Shown piece by piece: positions 1-8,314 of a stretch of 64,000 nucleotides of DNA. The stretch spans positions 6,284-70,283 of the forward strand of contig DASXML010000080.1 in the NCBI GenBank assembly GCA_036495715.1. Direction: 5' to 3'. The position numbers and the translations under genes were made by a program. How positions within the stretch are numbered: the stretch's first letter is position 1; each line of letters opens with the position of its first letter. Under the pieces are notes generated by a model. It was not told the DNA's origin. It saw only the letters and a program-made list of their open reading frames with translations, and did no database searches. This DNA comes from Scandinavium sp036495715. GTDB lineage: Bacteria > Pseudomonadota > Gammaproteobacteria > Enterobacterales > Enterobacteriaceae.

Positions 1-716
1 GAAAGCACGGCGCTGAGTGAGGCGTTTTTGACTTCCGTCCCGGCAATCGCCTTCTGTTCGGCGGCCAGTGTTTTCACCAGATAGTTTTGCTCGGCTTTGC
101 TTATCCAGCGCGCCTCCTGCGGTCGGTCATAAATGGTGAATGACCACAGTACCAGCACCACCAGAGACAGTAGGCCTTCAATAATAAACAACCAACGCCA
201 GTCCAGCTCGGTGATAATCCAGCCGGAAAGCGGGGCCGTGGCTATTCCGGCTATCGGCACGAACATGATAACAATCGCGTTGGCGCGACCGCGTTCGGCA
301 TCAGGAAACCAGTTGCTGATCATCGTCAGGACCACCGGCAACATGCCACCTTCGGCGACGCCGAGCAGGAAACGTAGTACCAGCAGTTGATATTGATGCG
401 TGATAAACCCGGTCATCACCGAAATGATCGCCCAGGCGACCAGCGACCAGCCAATGAATTTCTTGCCGCTGCCGTGCACCGCAATTTTGCCGCCAGGGAC
501 CTGTAAAAAGAGGTAGCCGATAAAGAATATGCCACCGGCCAGACCTGCCATGCTGGCGGTAATGCCTAAATCGGTATCCATGCCGCCGGGCATTGCAAAC
601 GCGATATTCACGCGATCCATATAGGAAATAATACAGGTAATAAGGATCGGCGGAATGATACGCAGCCAACGCTGCTGCGGAATATCCGTCGGAGTAGAGA
701 CTCGGTAAGTTGTCAT
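1..716 (-). CDS. yiaX2: MFS transporter, YiaX2-like (partial, C-terminus outside window)
   Basis: The reading frame is open from the ATG at 716 to the left edge, giving the first 238 residues. It begins MTTYRVSTPTDIPQQRW and runs into hydrophobic segments typical of the anion:cation symporter branch of the major facilitator superfamily, with the family-like stretch ISYMDRVNIAFA near residue 35 and EGGMLPVVL near residue 115. It is the last visible gene of a yiaK-yiaL-yiaX1 order. In Klebsiella the yiaKLX1X2PQRS operon serves aerobic L-ascorbate use and YiaX2 is its MFS permease, so uptake of ascorbate or a related sugar acid is the likely role. The symbol rests on context and family. yiaPQRS would be expected to the left, outside the window. 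Confidence 0.75.
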   Translation of the reverse strand, partial: MTTYRVSTPTDIPQQRWLRIIPPILITCIISYMDRVNIAFAMPGGMDTDLGITASMAGLAGGIFFIGYLFLQVPGGKIAVHGSGKKFIGWSLVAWAIISVMTGFITHQYQLLVLRFLLGVAEGGMLPVVLTMISNWFPDAERGRANAIVIMFVPIAGIATAPLSGWIITELDWRWLFIIEGLLSLVVLVLWSFTIYDRPQEARWISKAEQNYLVKTLAAEQKAIAGTEVKNASLSAVL

Positions 717-761
717 AATGGTATTCTCGCTAAAGAGAGTCGATGTTAGGGTTTATTATTT

Positions 762-1688
762 TTATTGTTGTGATAATTTCAGACTTTGTATTCCGTTGCG
801 TACTATTTCCACGCGGTGCTCCACACTGGCAGCATTATTTATTTCCAGCAGTTTAATGCCGCTGAATAACAGTGAATGATCGTGAGCGACCTGAAAAAGT
901 GCGCTGGCGTGTGTGGACGTCATCAGGCTTTGCGCACAGAAAGGCGCAAACGGCGCGTGTAAATCCTGCCATTCGCCGTAGTCAGCCGAAAGCGTTGTGC
1001 CCGAGAACATGAGCGCCCCCAGTTTTCCTGCGGCTGCGACCATTCGTGCATGGGTCAGTGGGGCTTCGGCGCTGCGTTCTTCGATTGCAGAACGCGCCCA
1101 GTTGATGCACAGGCTAATGTCATCGTTCGCGAGGATCTCCAGCTCGGCGGCTAATGGCAAAAAGCCTTTGCGGGGTTGCGGTTTGTCCATTGCGTCACAG
1201 TGTTCCAGCACTAATGCGCAGGACCACTCCCAACGGGCGATTTCGTGGACTGAACGGGCGAAGGCGTCCGTCGCTTGGGCTATGCTGGCATTACCCGCTT
1301 GCGGTGCAGACTGCATTTCGAGGGCGATAATTTTGCCCGGCTGGTGCGTATTGATAGCGTTGATTTTTTGCTGTAGCCGGCGGTAATACGCCACACAGGC
1401 TTGACGCTGCGGTTCGTCGGCAGAAGCCAGACCAAACCCACCATTTCCGGCACGCTGGCGCATGGTTTCCATCACCGCCGTGACGACAATTCTCCACTCG
1501 CCGGGCGTATGACGCAGAAGCCATTCATCGCCGTAGGGGTGTAGAGACTCAAGACAAGGCTGTTCGATACCCCGAATATGCGGCGTATCGGCCAGTTGCT
1601 GCCAGAATTGCGTCTCGCACTCTTTATCCTGCTGGTGGAATGAAGGGGCGCAGGGGTAGGCCCCGATAATATAATCGATGTTGTTCAT
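762..1688 (-). CDS. yiaX1: DUF4862-type protein, YiaX1-like
   Basis: A 308-residue soluble protein starting MNNIDYIIGAYPCAP, with no signal peptide or membrane segment. It resembles the DUF4862 family, probably a TIM-barrel enzyme of unknown reaction; acidic/His patches such as ALEMQ and LEHCD would suit a metal or sugar site, but I cannot name catalytic residues. It lies between yiaL (34 bp upstream) and the MFS gene (45 bp downstream) on the same strand, so it is probably cotranscribed. Position matches yiaX1 of the Klebsiella yiaKLX1X2PQRS operon, which implies a role in processing the imported sugar acid. The product name is inferred from position, not from known activity. Confidence 0.65.
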   Translation of the reverse strand: MNNIDYIIGAYPCAPSFHQQDKECETQFWQQLADTPHIRGIEQPCLESLHPYGDEWLLRHTPGEWRIVVTAVMETMRQRAGNGGFGLASADEPQRQACVAYYRRLQQKINAINTHQPGKIIALEMQSAPQAGNASIAQATDAFARSVHEIARWEWSCALVLEHCDAMDKPQPRKGFLPLAAELEILANDDISLCINWARSAIEERSAEAPLTHARMVAAAGKLGALMFSGTTLSADYGEWQDLHAPFAPFCAQSLMTSTHASALFQVAHDHSLLFSGIKLLEINNAASVEHRVEIVRNGIQSLKLSQQ

Positions 1689-1722
1689 AACGAGTTCCTT
1701 TATATTATGACATGGAATAAAA

Positions 1723-2190
1723 TTAATTCAGCGCGCTGAGGGCAACTTTAACCACCACTTTGCGAATGGCCGTTTCCTTTATTTTATTACACCCCGGGCG
1801 ATGAACATCGTGTGGGGAAAATATTGCATAACTTCCCGGTGTCATTTCTATTTGCGATTCATTCTCCATGTGCTGATAGAAAATAATATCCCGCTCGGCT
1901 AACAATGATTCGCTTATCTGATTATTACCACGGTCGATGGCAACACCGATGTACTCCTCACCCCAGGCCAGATATTGAATGTCGAGGTATCGGCGGTGCA
2001 CTTCGGGGCGATTTTCTGCCTGTGGGCGGGTGTGCATGTCAATAATCTGGGCGTAAATGTTTTGGCCGTCGATTTCCACCACGCCTTGCGCAAGCTGGCT
2101 GAAATCGGTAGTGCGCAGAAACGCAAGCGCCTTCTCAATGGCCACAGGCAGTGGCCAGGGATGCGGTTGCGCGATATGTCCAAAAATCAT
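1723..2190 (-). CDS. yiaL: YhcH/YjgK/YiaL family protein
   Basis: A 155-residue cupin-like protein starting MIFGHIAQPHPWPLP and ending VVKVALSALN, the full length of E. coli YiaL. Conserved family features are visible: ENRPEVHRRYLDIQYLAWGEE near residue 60, and the metal-ligand-like PGSYAIFSPHDVHRPG near residue 120. The start at 2190 is preferred over the in-frame ATG at 2205 because a GAGGG ribosome-binding site lies 8 bases upstream and the N-terminus then matches YiaL. The family is linked to sugar or sialic-acid anomer handling, but the reaction in this pathway is not established. The gene follows yiaK directly. Confidence 0.88.
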   Translation of the reverse strand: MIFGHIAQPHPWPLPVAIEKALAFLRTTDFSQLAQGVVEIDGQNIYAQIIDMHTRPQAENRPEVHRRYLDIQYLAWGEEYIGVAIDRGNNQISESLLAERDIIFYQHMENESQIEMTPGSYAIFSPHDVHRPGCNKIKETAIRKVVVKVALSALN

Positions 2191-2201
2191 TGTGGCTGCC
2201 C

Positions 2202-3200
2202 TCAAAGTGACTGAATTTTTGCCCAGACGCTGTCATCGACGGTGATGCCATCGCGACGGTTATTGGCCTGCATTTGGGTGAATTCGTGGCCGGGCAGGCG
2301 AATGGCGACATCTTCATCATTGCGTTCAGCGGTGGTGATGAAATCCATAATGCGTTGCAGTTTGGCGTCACGCGTCGGGGCGTCGATCAACCGGTCGACT
2401 TCGATGGCGATAAATATCTGCGACACGCCGTATTCATCGCTGTTGTCTTCGGTCACTTCTGCCACTGAGGCACCGTTCGACAACAGTGTCGCAATCATAT
2501 CCAGCACCACTGACAGCCCGGAGCCTTTCCAGTATCCCATCGGCAGGATGCGACGGTTTTTCTCAACAATCGCCGGGTCTTTTGTCAGGTTGCCGTCGTC
2601 GTCAAAGCCGCCGTCAACGGGGAGTTCACGCCCGGCCAGGCGGTTCACTTCGAGCATGCCGTAGGAGAACATCGACATCGACATATCCACCATAGTGATG
2701 GGATTTCCGGGGATCGCCACGATCAACGGGTTGGTGCCGATACGGCATTCTTTTGCGCCCCACGGCGGCATGACTGCAATGGAGTTGGTCCAGCAGATCC
2801 CGACGTAGCCTTGTTCGGCTGCCTGCCAGCCGTAGCTGCCGCCGCGCATCCAGTGGTTTGCATTGCGCAGTGCCACCAGACCAATACCGTGGTCAGAGGC
2901 CAGTGAAATGGCACGATCCATCATCTTCTTCGCGGTGAGATTGCCAATGGCCCGGCCTGCATCCCATTGTTCAATCGCGCCCAGGCGGATCACTGGCACC
3001 GGTTCGGCATCGGGAACGATATCGCCGTTATCAAGCTGCTGAATGAATCGTGGAAAGCGGTTGATGCCGTGCGAGTACACGCCGGACTCGGTGGTGCGGG
3101 CAAACATGTCGGCGCAGGCTGCGGCGGTTTCTGGCTTAAGGTTGCGGGCCAGCAAGATGCGCTCAAACGCCGCTTTTAACTGTTCAAAAGTCACTTTCAT
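2202..3200 (-). CDS. yiaK: 2,3-diketo-L-gulonate reductase (malate/L-lactate dehydrogenase family)
   Basis: A 332-residue cytoplasmic NAD(P)H-dependent oxidoreductase of the LdhA/YlbC-type (Ldh_2) fold, starting MKVTFEQLKAAFERILLARNL. The SHGINRFPRF motif (about residues 43-52), which carries the family's catalytic His, and LRNANHWMRGGSYGWQAAEQG (about residues 110-130) for cofactor binding are visible. The length equals E. coli YiaK, which reduces 2,3-diketo-L-gulonate to 3-keto-L-gulonate. It is the first gene of the minus-strand operon and is divergent from yiaJ. An AGGAG-like site precedes the ATG. Confidence 0.92.
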   Translation of the reverse strand: MKVTFEQLKAAFERILLARNLKPETAAACADMFARTTESGVYSHGINRFPRFIQQLDNGDIVPDAEPVPVIRLGAIEQWDAGRAIGNLTAKKMMDRAISLASDHGIGLVALRNANHWMRGGSYGWQAAEQGYVGICWTNSIAVMPPWGAKECRIGTNPLIVAIPGNPITMVDMSMSMFSYGMLEVNRLAGRELPVDGGFDDDGNLTKDPAIVEKNRRILPMGYWKGSGLSVVLDMIATLLSNGASVAEVTEDNSDEYGVSQIFIAIEVDRLIDAPTRDAKLQRIMDFITTAERNDEDVAIRLPGHEFTQMQANNRRDGITVDDSVWAKIQSL

Positions 3201-3254
3201 CCGGTTCTCCTGGGATGTGGTTGATCGGTTAACTGGTGTTATTTTTCTCTCTTA

Positions 3255-3280
3255 ATTTCATATTGTGAAATCTGATTTCA
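3255..3280. promoter_or_regulatory. Candidate IclR-type (YiaJ) operator in the yiaK/yiaJ divergent promoter
   Basis: Three half-sites ATTTCA / TGAAAT / ATTTCA overlap here, with spacers of 5 and 3 bases. The inner dyad TGAAATCTGATTTCA is perfect. The position, between divergent yiaK and the regulator gene, is where YiaJ would be expected to bind. Assignment to YiaJ is inference. Confidence 0.4.
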
Positions 3281-3427
3281 AATATATAGATCGTTTTTTG
3301 ACAAAGCAATGACAGCCACTGCTTTTGAAATTATTTAAAATCAATTGGTTATGTTTTTGTTGTCGAGATCGTGAACTGAGGCACACTTTGCGCTACCATC
3401 AGATCGCGAAAAAAAGGAGCGCCCGTG

Positions 3428-4243
3428 ATGAGCCAGCAAAAGAGTGATGTGAGCCAGGAAAAAGAAAAACCTGCCGGTAGCCAGAGCCTGTTTCGCGGGT
3501 TGCTGCTGATAGAAATTCTGAGTAATTACCCCAACGGTTGTCCGTTGCAGCACCTTTCTGAGCAGTCGGGGCTGAATAAAAGCACCGTGCACCGTTTGCT
3601 GCAGGGCTTGCAGGCCTGCGGTTATGTGACACCCGCGCCTGCGGCCGGGAGCTATCGGTTGACCACCAAATTTATTGCGGTAGGGCAGAAGGCGCTGTCA
3701 TCGCTCAACATCATTCACGTGGCTGCGCCGCATCTGGAAACGCTGAATCTGACGACGGGCGAAACCGTCAACTTTTCCAGCCGAGAGGATGACCACGCGA
3801 TCCTTATCTATAAGCTGGAGCCGACGACGGGAATGTTGCGCACGCGGGCGTATATTGGGCAGCACATGCCGCTGTACTGCTCGGCGATGGGCAAAATCTA
3901 TATGGCGTTTGGCCATGCAGATTACGTCAACGCGTATTGGGAAAGTCATCAGGCTGAGATTCAACCGCTGACCCGCAACACCCTCACCGGATTACCGGCG
4001 ATGTTCGACGAGCTGGCGCAGATCCGTGAGCGCAATATGGCGATGGATCGCGAAGAAAATGAGTTGGGCGTTTCCTGTATTGCTGTGCCGGTGTTTGATA
4101 TTCACGGGCGAGTGCCGTACGCCATTTCCATTTCGCTTTCGACGTCGCGACTCAAACAGGTGGGGGAGAAGAATTTGCTCAAACCGTTGCGTGAAACGGC
4201 AGAAGCGATATCCAGGGAGTTAGGTTTTACGCTGCGGGAGTAA
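3428..4243 (+). CDS. yiaJ: IclR-family transcriptional regulator, YiaJ-like
   Basis: A 271-residue IclR-family regulator. An N-terminal winged helix-turn-helix (SLFRGLLLIEILSNYP... LNKSTVHRLLQGL, about residues 20-65) is followed by an IclR effector domain containing YCSAMGKIYMAF and ELGVSCIAVPVFD. AGGAG at 3415 is spaced 8 bases from the ATG at 3428; the GTG at 3425 is also in frame but is less well placed. The gene is divergent from yiaKLX1X2, the same arrangement as yiaJ in E. coli and Klebsiella, where YiaJ represses the operon. Its tail approaches the convergent znuB gene. Confidence 0.85.
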   Translation: MSQQKSDVSQEKEKPAGSQSLFRGLLLIEILSNYPNGCPLQHLSEQSGLNKSTVHRLLQGLQACGYVTPAPAAGSYRLTTKFIAVGQKALSSLNIIHVAAPHLETLNLTTGETVNFSSREDDHAILIYKLEPTTGMLRTRAYIGQHMPLYCSAMGKIYMAFGHADYVNAYWESHQAEIQPLTRNTLTGLPAMFDELAQIRERNMAMDREENELGVSCIAVPVFDIHGRVPYAISISLSTSRLKQVGEKNLLKPLRETAEAISRELGFTLRE

Positions 4244-4260
4244 TTCAGTGCGGGGATGTC

Positions 4261-4293
4261 GTTACCCCTTTCAGCCGATGTGAACGGGGTAAC
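4261..4293. terminator. Hairpin between convergent yiaJ and znuB
   Basis: GTTACCCC and GGGGTAAC form an 8-bp stem between the two convergent genes. There is only a weak T-run on either strand, so termination efficiency is uncertain. Confidence 0.45.
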
Positions 4294-4300
4294 GTCATGA

Positions 4301-5086
4301 TTAAATTTTGGTTTTTTTCATCATGCTGAAAATAAACAGCACTGCGGCGCAGAGCACCACTGACGGTCCGGCGGGCGTGTCGTAAAACGCGGAGAACGTC
4401 AGGCCGCCGGTGACAGCAATCATACCGATGCCAACGGCAATCCCGGCCATCTGTTCTGGCGTTTTCGCAAAGCGACGCGCGGTGGCGGCGGGAATAATCA
4501 GCAGCGACGTAATGATTAACGCGCCGACAAATTTCATGGCGACACCAATGGTTAATGCGGTGACCAGCATTAGCAGCAGTTTGACGCGTTGCAGTTTCAC
4601 GCCGTCAACGAAGGCCAAGTCCGGGCTGATCGTCATCGACAACAAATTGCGCCACTGCCACAGCAGGATAGCTACGACAACAATAACGCCGAGTCCAATA
4701 GCGATTAAATCCTGCGGTGTCACCGCCAGCAGATCGCCAAACAGATAGGCCATCAAATCCACGCGAACGTTAGACATCAGGCTGACGACCACCAAGCCTA
4801 GCGATAACGCACTGTGCGCCATAATCCCCAACAGCGTATCGATCGCAAGATGGGGGCGGCGCTCAAGCCAGACCAGCCCGGCGGCCAGCAACAGGGTGAT
4901 AGCAATAACGGCATAGAAAGGATTGATGTTCAGCAACAGCCCAAACGCCACACCGAGTAAAGAAGCATGCGCGAGGGTATCGCCAAAATAGGACATCCGA
5001 CGCCAGACCACAAACGAGCCAAGTGGACCTGCGGCACAGGCGAGCATCACACCGGCAAGCCAGCCGGGTAACAGTAATTCAATCAT
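4301..5086 (-). CDS. znuB: High-affinity zinc ABC transporter, membrane permease
   Basis: A 261-residue inner-membrane permease of the ABC-3 family, starting MIELLLPGWLAGVMLACAAGPLG and ending FIFSMMKKTKI. Multiple hydrophobic segments span nearly the whole length, and MSYFGDTLAHASLLGVAFG (about residues 30-50) is the family signature. The ATG overlaps the znuC stop by 4 bases (ATGA), so translation is probably coupled. ZnuB forms the membrane channel that receives zinc from ZnuA. The much longer open frame reaching 5326 is antisense-frame read-through into znuC and was not used. Confidence 0.96.
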   Translation of the reverse strand: MIELLLPGWLAGVMLACAAGPLGSFVVWRRMSYFGDTLAHASLLGVAFGLLLNINPFYAVIAITLLLAAGLVWLERRPHLAIDTLLGIMAHSALSLGLVVVSLMSNVRVDLMAYLFGDLLAVTPQDLIAIGLGVIVVVAILLWQWRNLLSMTISPDLAFVDGVKLQRVKLLLMLVTALTIGVAMKFVGALIITSLLIIPAATARRFAKTPEQMAGIAVGIGMIAVTGGLTFSAFYDTPAGPSVVLCAAVLFIFSMMKKTKI

Positions 5087-5838
5087 GTGCGGTCGTTCCC
5101 TCGGCGCAGAACAATGCGTCCTTGTAAATCGTGACGGTGATTGTGCTGGTGGCGATAAATGCCCAGTTGCTGTGCGGCACCAGGGCCAAACATCGAAATA
5201 AACTCCGGGTGCATCGACACCACTTCCGGCGCACCAGAACAGCAGATGTGATGGTTCAGACACAGCACTTCGTCGGTTTTGGCCATCACCAGATGCAGAT
5301 CGTGGGAAACCATCAGCACCGCGCAATCAAGCTCGCTGCGCAGCTGGTCGATAAGATCATACAACGCGACCTGACCATTGACATCGACACCCTGAGTGGG
5401 CTCATCCAGCACCAGCAACTGCGGTTGATTCAGCAACGCACGGGCCAGCAGGACGCGCTGCGTTTCGCCACCGGACAATTTTTGCATTGGCGCTTCCATC
5501 AGATGACCTGCCTGCACACGTTTCAGTGCCGGGAGAATGTCGTCTTTACGCGTGCCGGGACGCAGCCGTAAAAAACGACTGACGGTTAAGGGCAGGGTGG
5601 CATCGAGGTGTAATTTTTGCGGGACGTAGCCAATCCGCAGTTTACCCTCTCGCTTGATGACACCGGAATCCGGTGCTACCAGTCCGAGAACCACGCGGAC
5701 AAGCGTCGACTTTCCTGCGCCATTTGGCCCAAGAAGCGTAAGAATTTTGCCAGGCTTTAGCGCCAGCGATACATCGGACAGGACACGGCGCTGACCGAAA
5801 GAGACCGAGACATTTTCGAGCGTTACGAGATTTGTCAT
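5083..5838 (-). CDS. znuC: Zinc ABC transporter, ATPase
   Basis: A 251-residue ATPase with Walker A GPNGAGKST (about residue 37), signature LSGGETQRVLLARAL (about 130), Walker B LLVLDEPTQGVD (about 150) and switch His in MVSHDLHLV. It powers ZnuB-mediated zinc import. The C-terminus contains a His-rich tail (HQHNHRHDLQ) common in ZnuC. The start at 5838 (MTNLVTLENVSVSFG) matches the family better than the frame's earlier ATG at 5856. It is divergent from znuA across a Zur box. Confidence 0.96.
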   Translation of the reverse strand: MTNLVTLENVSVSFGQRRVLSDVSLALKPGKILTLLGPNGAGKSTLVRVVLGLVAPDSGVIKREGKLRIGYVPQKLHLDATLPLTVSRFLRLRPGTRKDDILPALKRVQAGHLMEAPMQKLSGGETQRVLLARALLNQPQLLVLDEPTQGVDVNGQVALYDLIDQLRSELDCAVLMVSHDLHLVMAKTDEVLCLNHHICCSGAPEVVSMHPEFISMFGPGAAQQLGIYRHQHNHRHDLQGRIVLRRGNDRT

Positions 5839-5862
5839 TACAATTTGAGGTTGCACAAGTTA

Positions 5863-5886
5863 GTGAATGTTATAATATCACACTTC
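5863..5886. promoter_or_regulatory. Zur box in the znuC/znuA divergent promoter
   Basis: The dyad GTGAATGTTATAATATCAC followed by ACTTC closely matches the known E. coli Zur operator located between znuA and znuC. Zinc-loaded Zur would shut off both transcription units from here. Confidence 0.88.
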
Positions 5887-5915
5887 TTTTAATTATTACG
5901 ATGATAAGACGCATT

Positions 5916-6860
5916 ATGTTACATAAAAAGACGCTTCTTTTCGCAGCATTATCCACCACGCTTTGGGGTTCTGTTGCGACGCAAACTAACGCCGCCGTTG
6001 TTGCCTCCTTAAAACCCCTCGGATTCATTGCTGCAGCCATTGCAGACGGTGTAACACCGACGCAGGTTCTGTTACCTGATGGGGCCTCTGAGCACGATTA
6101 TTCCTTGCGTCCAAGTGATGCAAAACGCTTACAAAACGCCGACTTAGTGGTATGGATTGGCCCTGAGATGGAAGCATTTATGGACAAGACAGCCACCGCG
6201 TTTCCTGAAGCTAAAAAGGTGACGATTTCAACGCTGCCGGGCGTGAAACCGTTGCTCATGAAAGGCGCAGACGACGATGACCACGACCACGATCATGACC
6301 ATGGTACGGCTGAAAAAGGTGATGAAGGGAACCATCATGGCGAGTACAACATGCATCTCTGGCTGTCGCCTGAGATAGCGCGCCTGTCGGCGGTTGCAAT
6401 CCACGATAAATTAGTGGAACTTATGCCGCAAAGTCGAACCAAACTAGACGCCAACCTGAAGGATTTCGAGGCTCAATTAGCCGTGACCGATAAACAGGTG
6501 GGTAACGAGCTGGCACCGTTGAAAGGAAAAGGGTATTTCGTTTTTCATGACGCCTACGGCTACTACGAAAAACACTACGGAATGACCTCGCTGGGGCATT
6601 TTACCGTCAACCCTGAAATCCAACCCGGTGCGCAGCGTTTACATGAAATAAGAACACAGTTGGTTGAGCAAAAAGCGACCTGCGTTTTTGCTGAGCCACA
6701 ATTCAGGCCGGCAGTGGTGGAAGCGGTATCTCGCGGAACCACCGTTCGAATGGGGACTCTGGATCCGCTTGGCGCCAACATTCCGTTGGGCAAAGCGAGT
6801 TATCCGACTTTTCTGACCCAACTGGCGAACCAGTATTCGAGCTGCCTGAAAGGAGATTAA
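5916..6860 (+). CDS. znuA: Periplasmic zinc-binding protein
   Basis: A 314-residue cluster A-I solute-binding protein with a signal peptide (MLHKKTLLFAALSTTLWGS..., cleavage probably near residue 26). Zinc ligands are visible in the family positions: the GASEHDYSL His, the NMHLWLSPE His, FHDAYGYY, and a late acidic site. Between them lies the charged His/Asp loop (DDDDHDHDHDHG, then NHHGEYN), typical of ZnuA and thought to scavenge zinc. The start at 5916 was chosen by match to mature ZnuA; upstream in-frame ATGs at 5832 and 5901 fall in or after the Zur box region. Confidence 0.96.
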   Translation: MLHKKTLLFAALSTTLWGSVATQTNAAVVASLKPLGFIAAAIADGVTPTQVLLPDGASEHDYSLRPSDAKRLQNADLVVWIGPEMEAFMDKTATAFPEAKKVTISTLPGVKPLLMKGADDDDHDHDHDHGTAEKGDEGNHHGEYNMHLWLSPEIARLSAVAIHDKLVELMPQSRTKLDANLKDFEAQLAVTDKQVGNELAPLKGKGYFVFHDAYGYYEKHYGMTSLGHFTVNPEIQPGAQRLHEIRTQLVEQKATCVFAEPQFRPAVVEAVSRGTTVRMGTLDPLGANIPLGKASYPTFLTQLANQYSSCLKGD

Positions 6861-6875
6861 CGAGGAAGTGAATAC

Positions 6876-8195
6876 GTGCAGCAGATAGCCCGCTCTGTCG
6901 CCCTGGCATTTAATAATTTGCCGCGGCCCCATCGCGTTATGTTGGGGTCATTGACCGTTCTCACCTTAGCGGTCGCCGTATGGCGACCGTATGTGTACCA
7001 TCCCCATTCAGCTCCTATCGTCAGAACCATCGAACTCGAAAAGAGTGAAATCCATTCTTTGTTGCCCGAAGCCAGTGAGCCTATCGATCAGGCCCCACAG
7101 GAAGATGAAGCCATTCCGCAGGATGAGCTGGACGACAAAGCGGACAGCGACGCTGGGGTACATGAATACGTCGTGTCTACGGGCGATACGCTCAGCAGCA
7201 TTCTTAATCAGTACGGCATCGATATGGGAAATATCAGCCAACTGGCCGCGTCGGATAAAGACCTGCGGAATCTAAAAATCGGTCAACAGCTCTCATGGAC
7301 GCTCACCGACGACGGTGATTTGCAGCGTATGACGTGGGAAGTGTCTCGCCGCGAAACCCGCACCTATGACAAGGCTGCAAACGGTTTCAAAATGAGCAGC
7401 GAAACGCAGCAGGGTGATTGGGTCAACAGCGTGGTGAAAGGCACCGTGGGTGGCAGTTTCGTCTCCAGTGCGCGTAACGCCGGTTTAACCAGCACCGAAG
7501 TCAGTGCGGTCATCAAAGCCATGCAGTGGCAAATGGACTTCCGTAAACTGAAAAAAGGCGATGAGTTCTCCGTCTTGATGTCGCGTGAAATTCTGGACGG
7601 CAAGCGTGAACAAAGCCAGTTACAGGGCGTGCGTTTGCGTTCAAGCGGCAAAGATTACTACGCTATCCGCGCCGAAGATGGCAAGTTTTATGATAAGAGT
7701 GGTACTGGGCTGGCAAAAGGCTTCATGCGCTTCCCGACCTCACGTCAGTTCCGCGTATCATCAAACTTCAATCCGCGTCGTCTGAATCCCGTCACCGGGC
7801 GCGTTGCACCGCATAAAGGCGTCGATTTCGCCATGCCACAGGGCACGCCAGTGCTGGCTGTCGGTGATGGTGAAGTGGTCGTCGCGAAACGTAGCGGTGC
7901 GGCGGGTTATTATGTCGCATTGCGTCACGGCCGGACTTACACCACGCGTTACATGCACTTGCGTAAGCTGCTGGTGAAACCAGGACAGAAAGTGAAGCGT
8001 GGCGATCGTATTGCGCTTTCAGGCAATACGGGTCGTTCGACTGGCCCGCATCTGCATTATGAAGTGTGGATCAACCAGCAGGCGGTAAACCCGTTAACCG
8101 CAAAACTGCCGCGAACCGAAGGATTGTCAGGCTCCGATCGTCGTGATTTCCTGGCGCAGGTCAAAGAGGTTGCTCCACAGCTGCAAATTGACTAA
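6876..8195 (+). CDS. mepM: Murein DD-endopeptidase MepM
   Basis: A 439-residue envelope peptidase with a GTG start at 6876, 15 bp after znuA. A single N-terminal membrane anchor (VMLGSLTVLTLAVAVW, about residues 21-36) is followed by a LysM domain (YVVSTGDTLSSILNQYGI, about residues 96-113) and a C-terminal M23 peptidase domain. The zinc ligands appear in HKGVDFAMPQGTPV and HLHYEVW. MepM cleaves the D-Ala-mDAP crosslinks to allow murein growth. The close spacing suggests possible read-through from znuA. Confidence 0.95.
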   Translation: MQQIARSVALAFNNLPRPHRVMLGSLTVLTLAVAVWRPYVYHPHSAPIVRTIELEKSEIHSLLPEASEPIDQAPQEDEAIPQDELDDKADSDAGVHEYVVSTGDTLSSILNQYGIDMGNISQLAASDKDLRNLKIGQQLSWTLTDDGDLQRMTWEVSRRETRTYDKAANGFKMSSETQQGDWVNSVVKGTVGGSFVSSARNAGLTSTEVSAVIKAMQWQMDFRKLKKGDEFSVLMSREILDGKREQSQLQGVRLRSSGKDYYAIRAEDGKFYDKSGTGLAKGFMRFPTSRQFRVSSNFNPRRLNPVTGRVAPHKGVDFAMPQGTPVLAVGDGEVVVAKRSGAAGYYVALRHGRTYTTRYMHLRKLLVKPGQKVKRGDRIALSGNTGRSTGPHLHYEVWINQQAVNPLTAKLPRTEGLSGSDRRDFLAQVKEVAPQLQID

Positions 8196-8208
8196 AAACC
8201 GTTCTCTT

Positions 8209-8240
8209 AAAGCCGATGCCTGACCTGGCGTCGGCTTTTT
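8209..8240 (+). terminator. Rho-independent terminator after mepM
   Basis: A GCCGATGCC / GGCGTCGGC stem with a 6-base loop is followed by a TTTTT run. Confidence 0.85.
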
Positions 8241-8314
8241 CTTTTGTGCGAAGCCGGGCTCGTCGCTAAACTATCAGCATCTTAATCATTTTCTGGCACG
8301 ACTCTGGAACAGGC

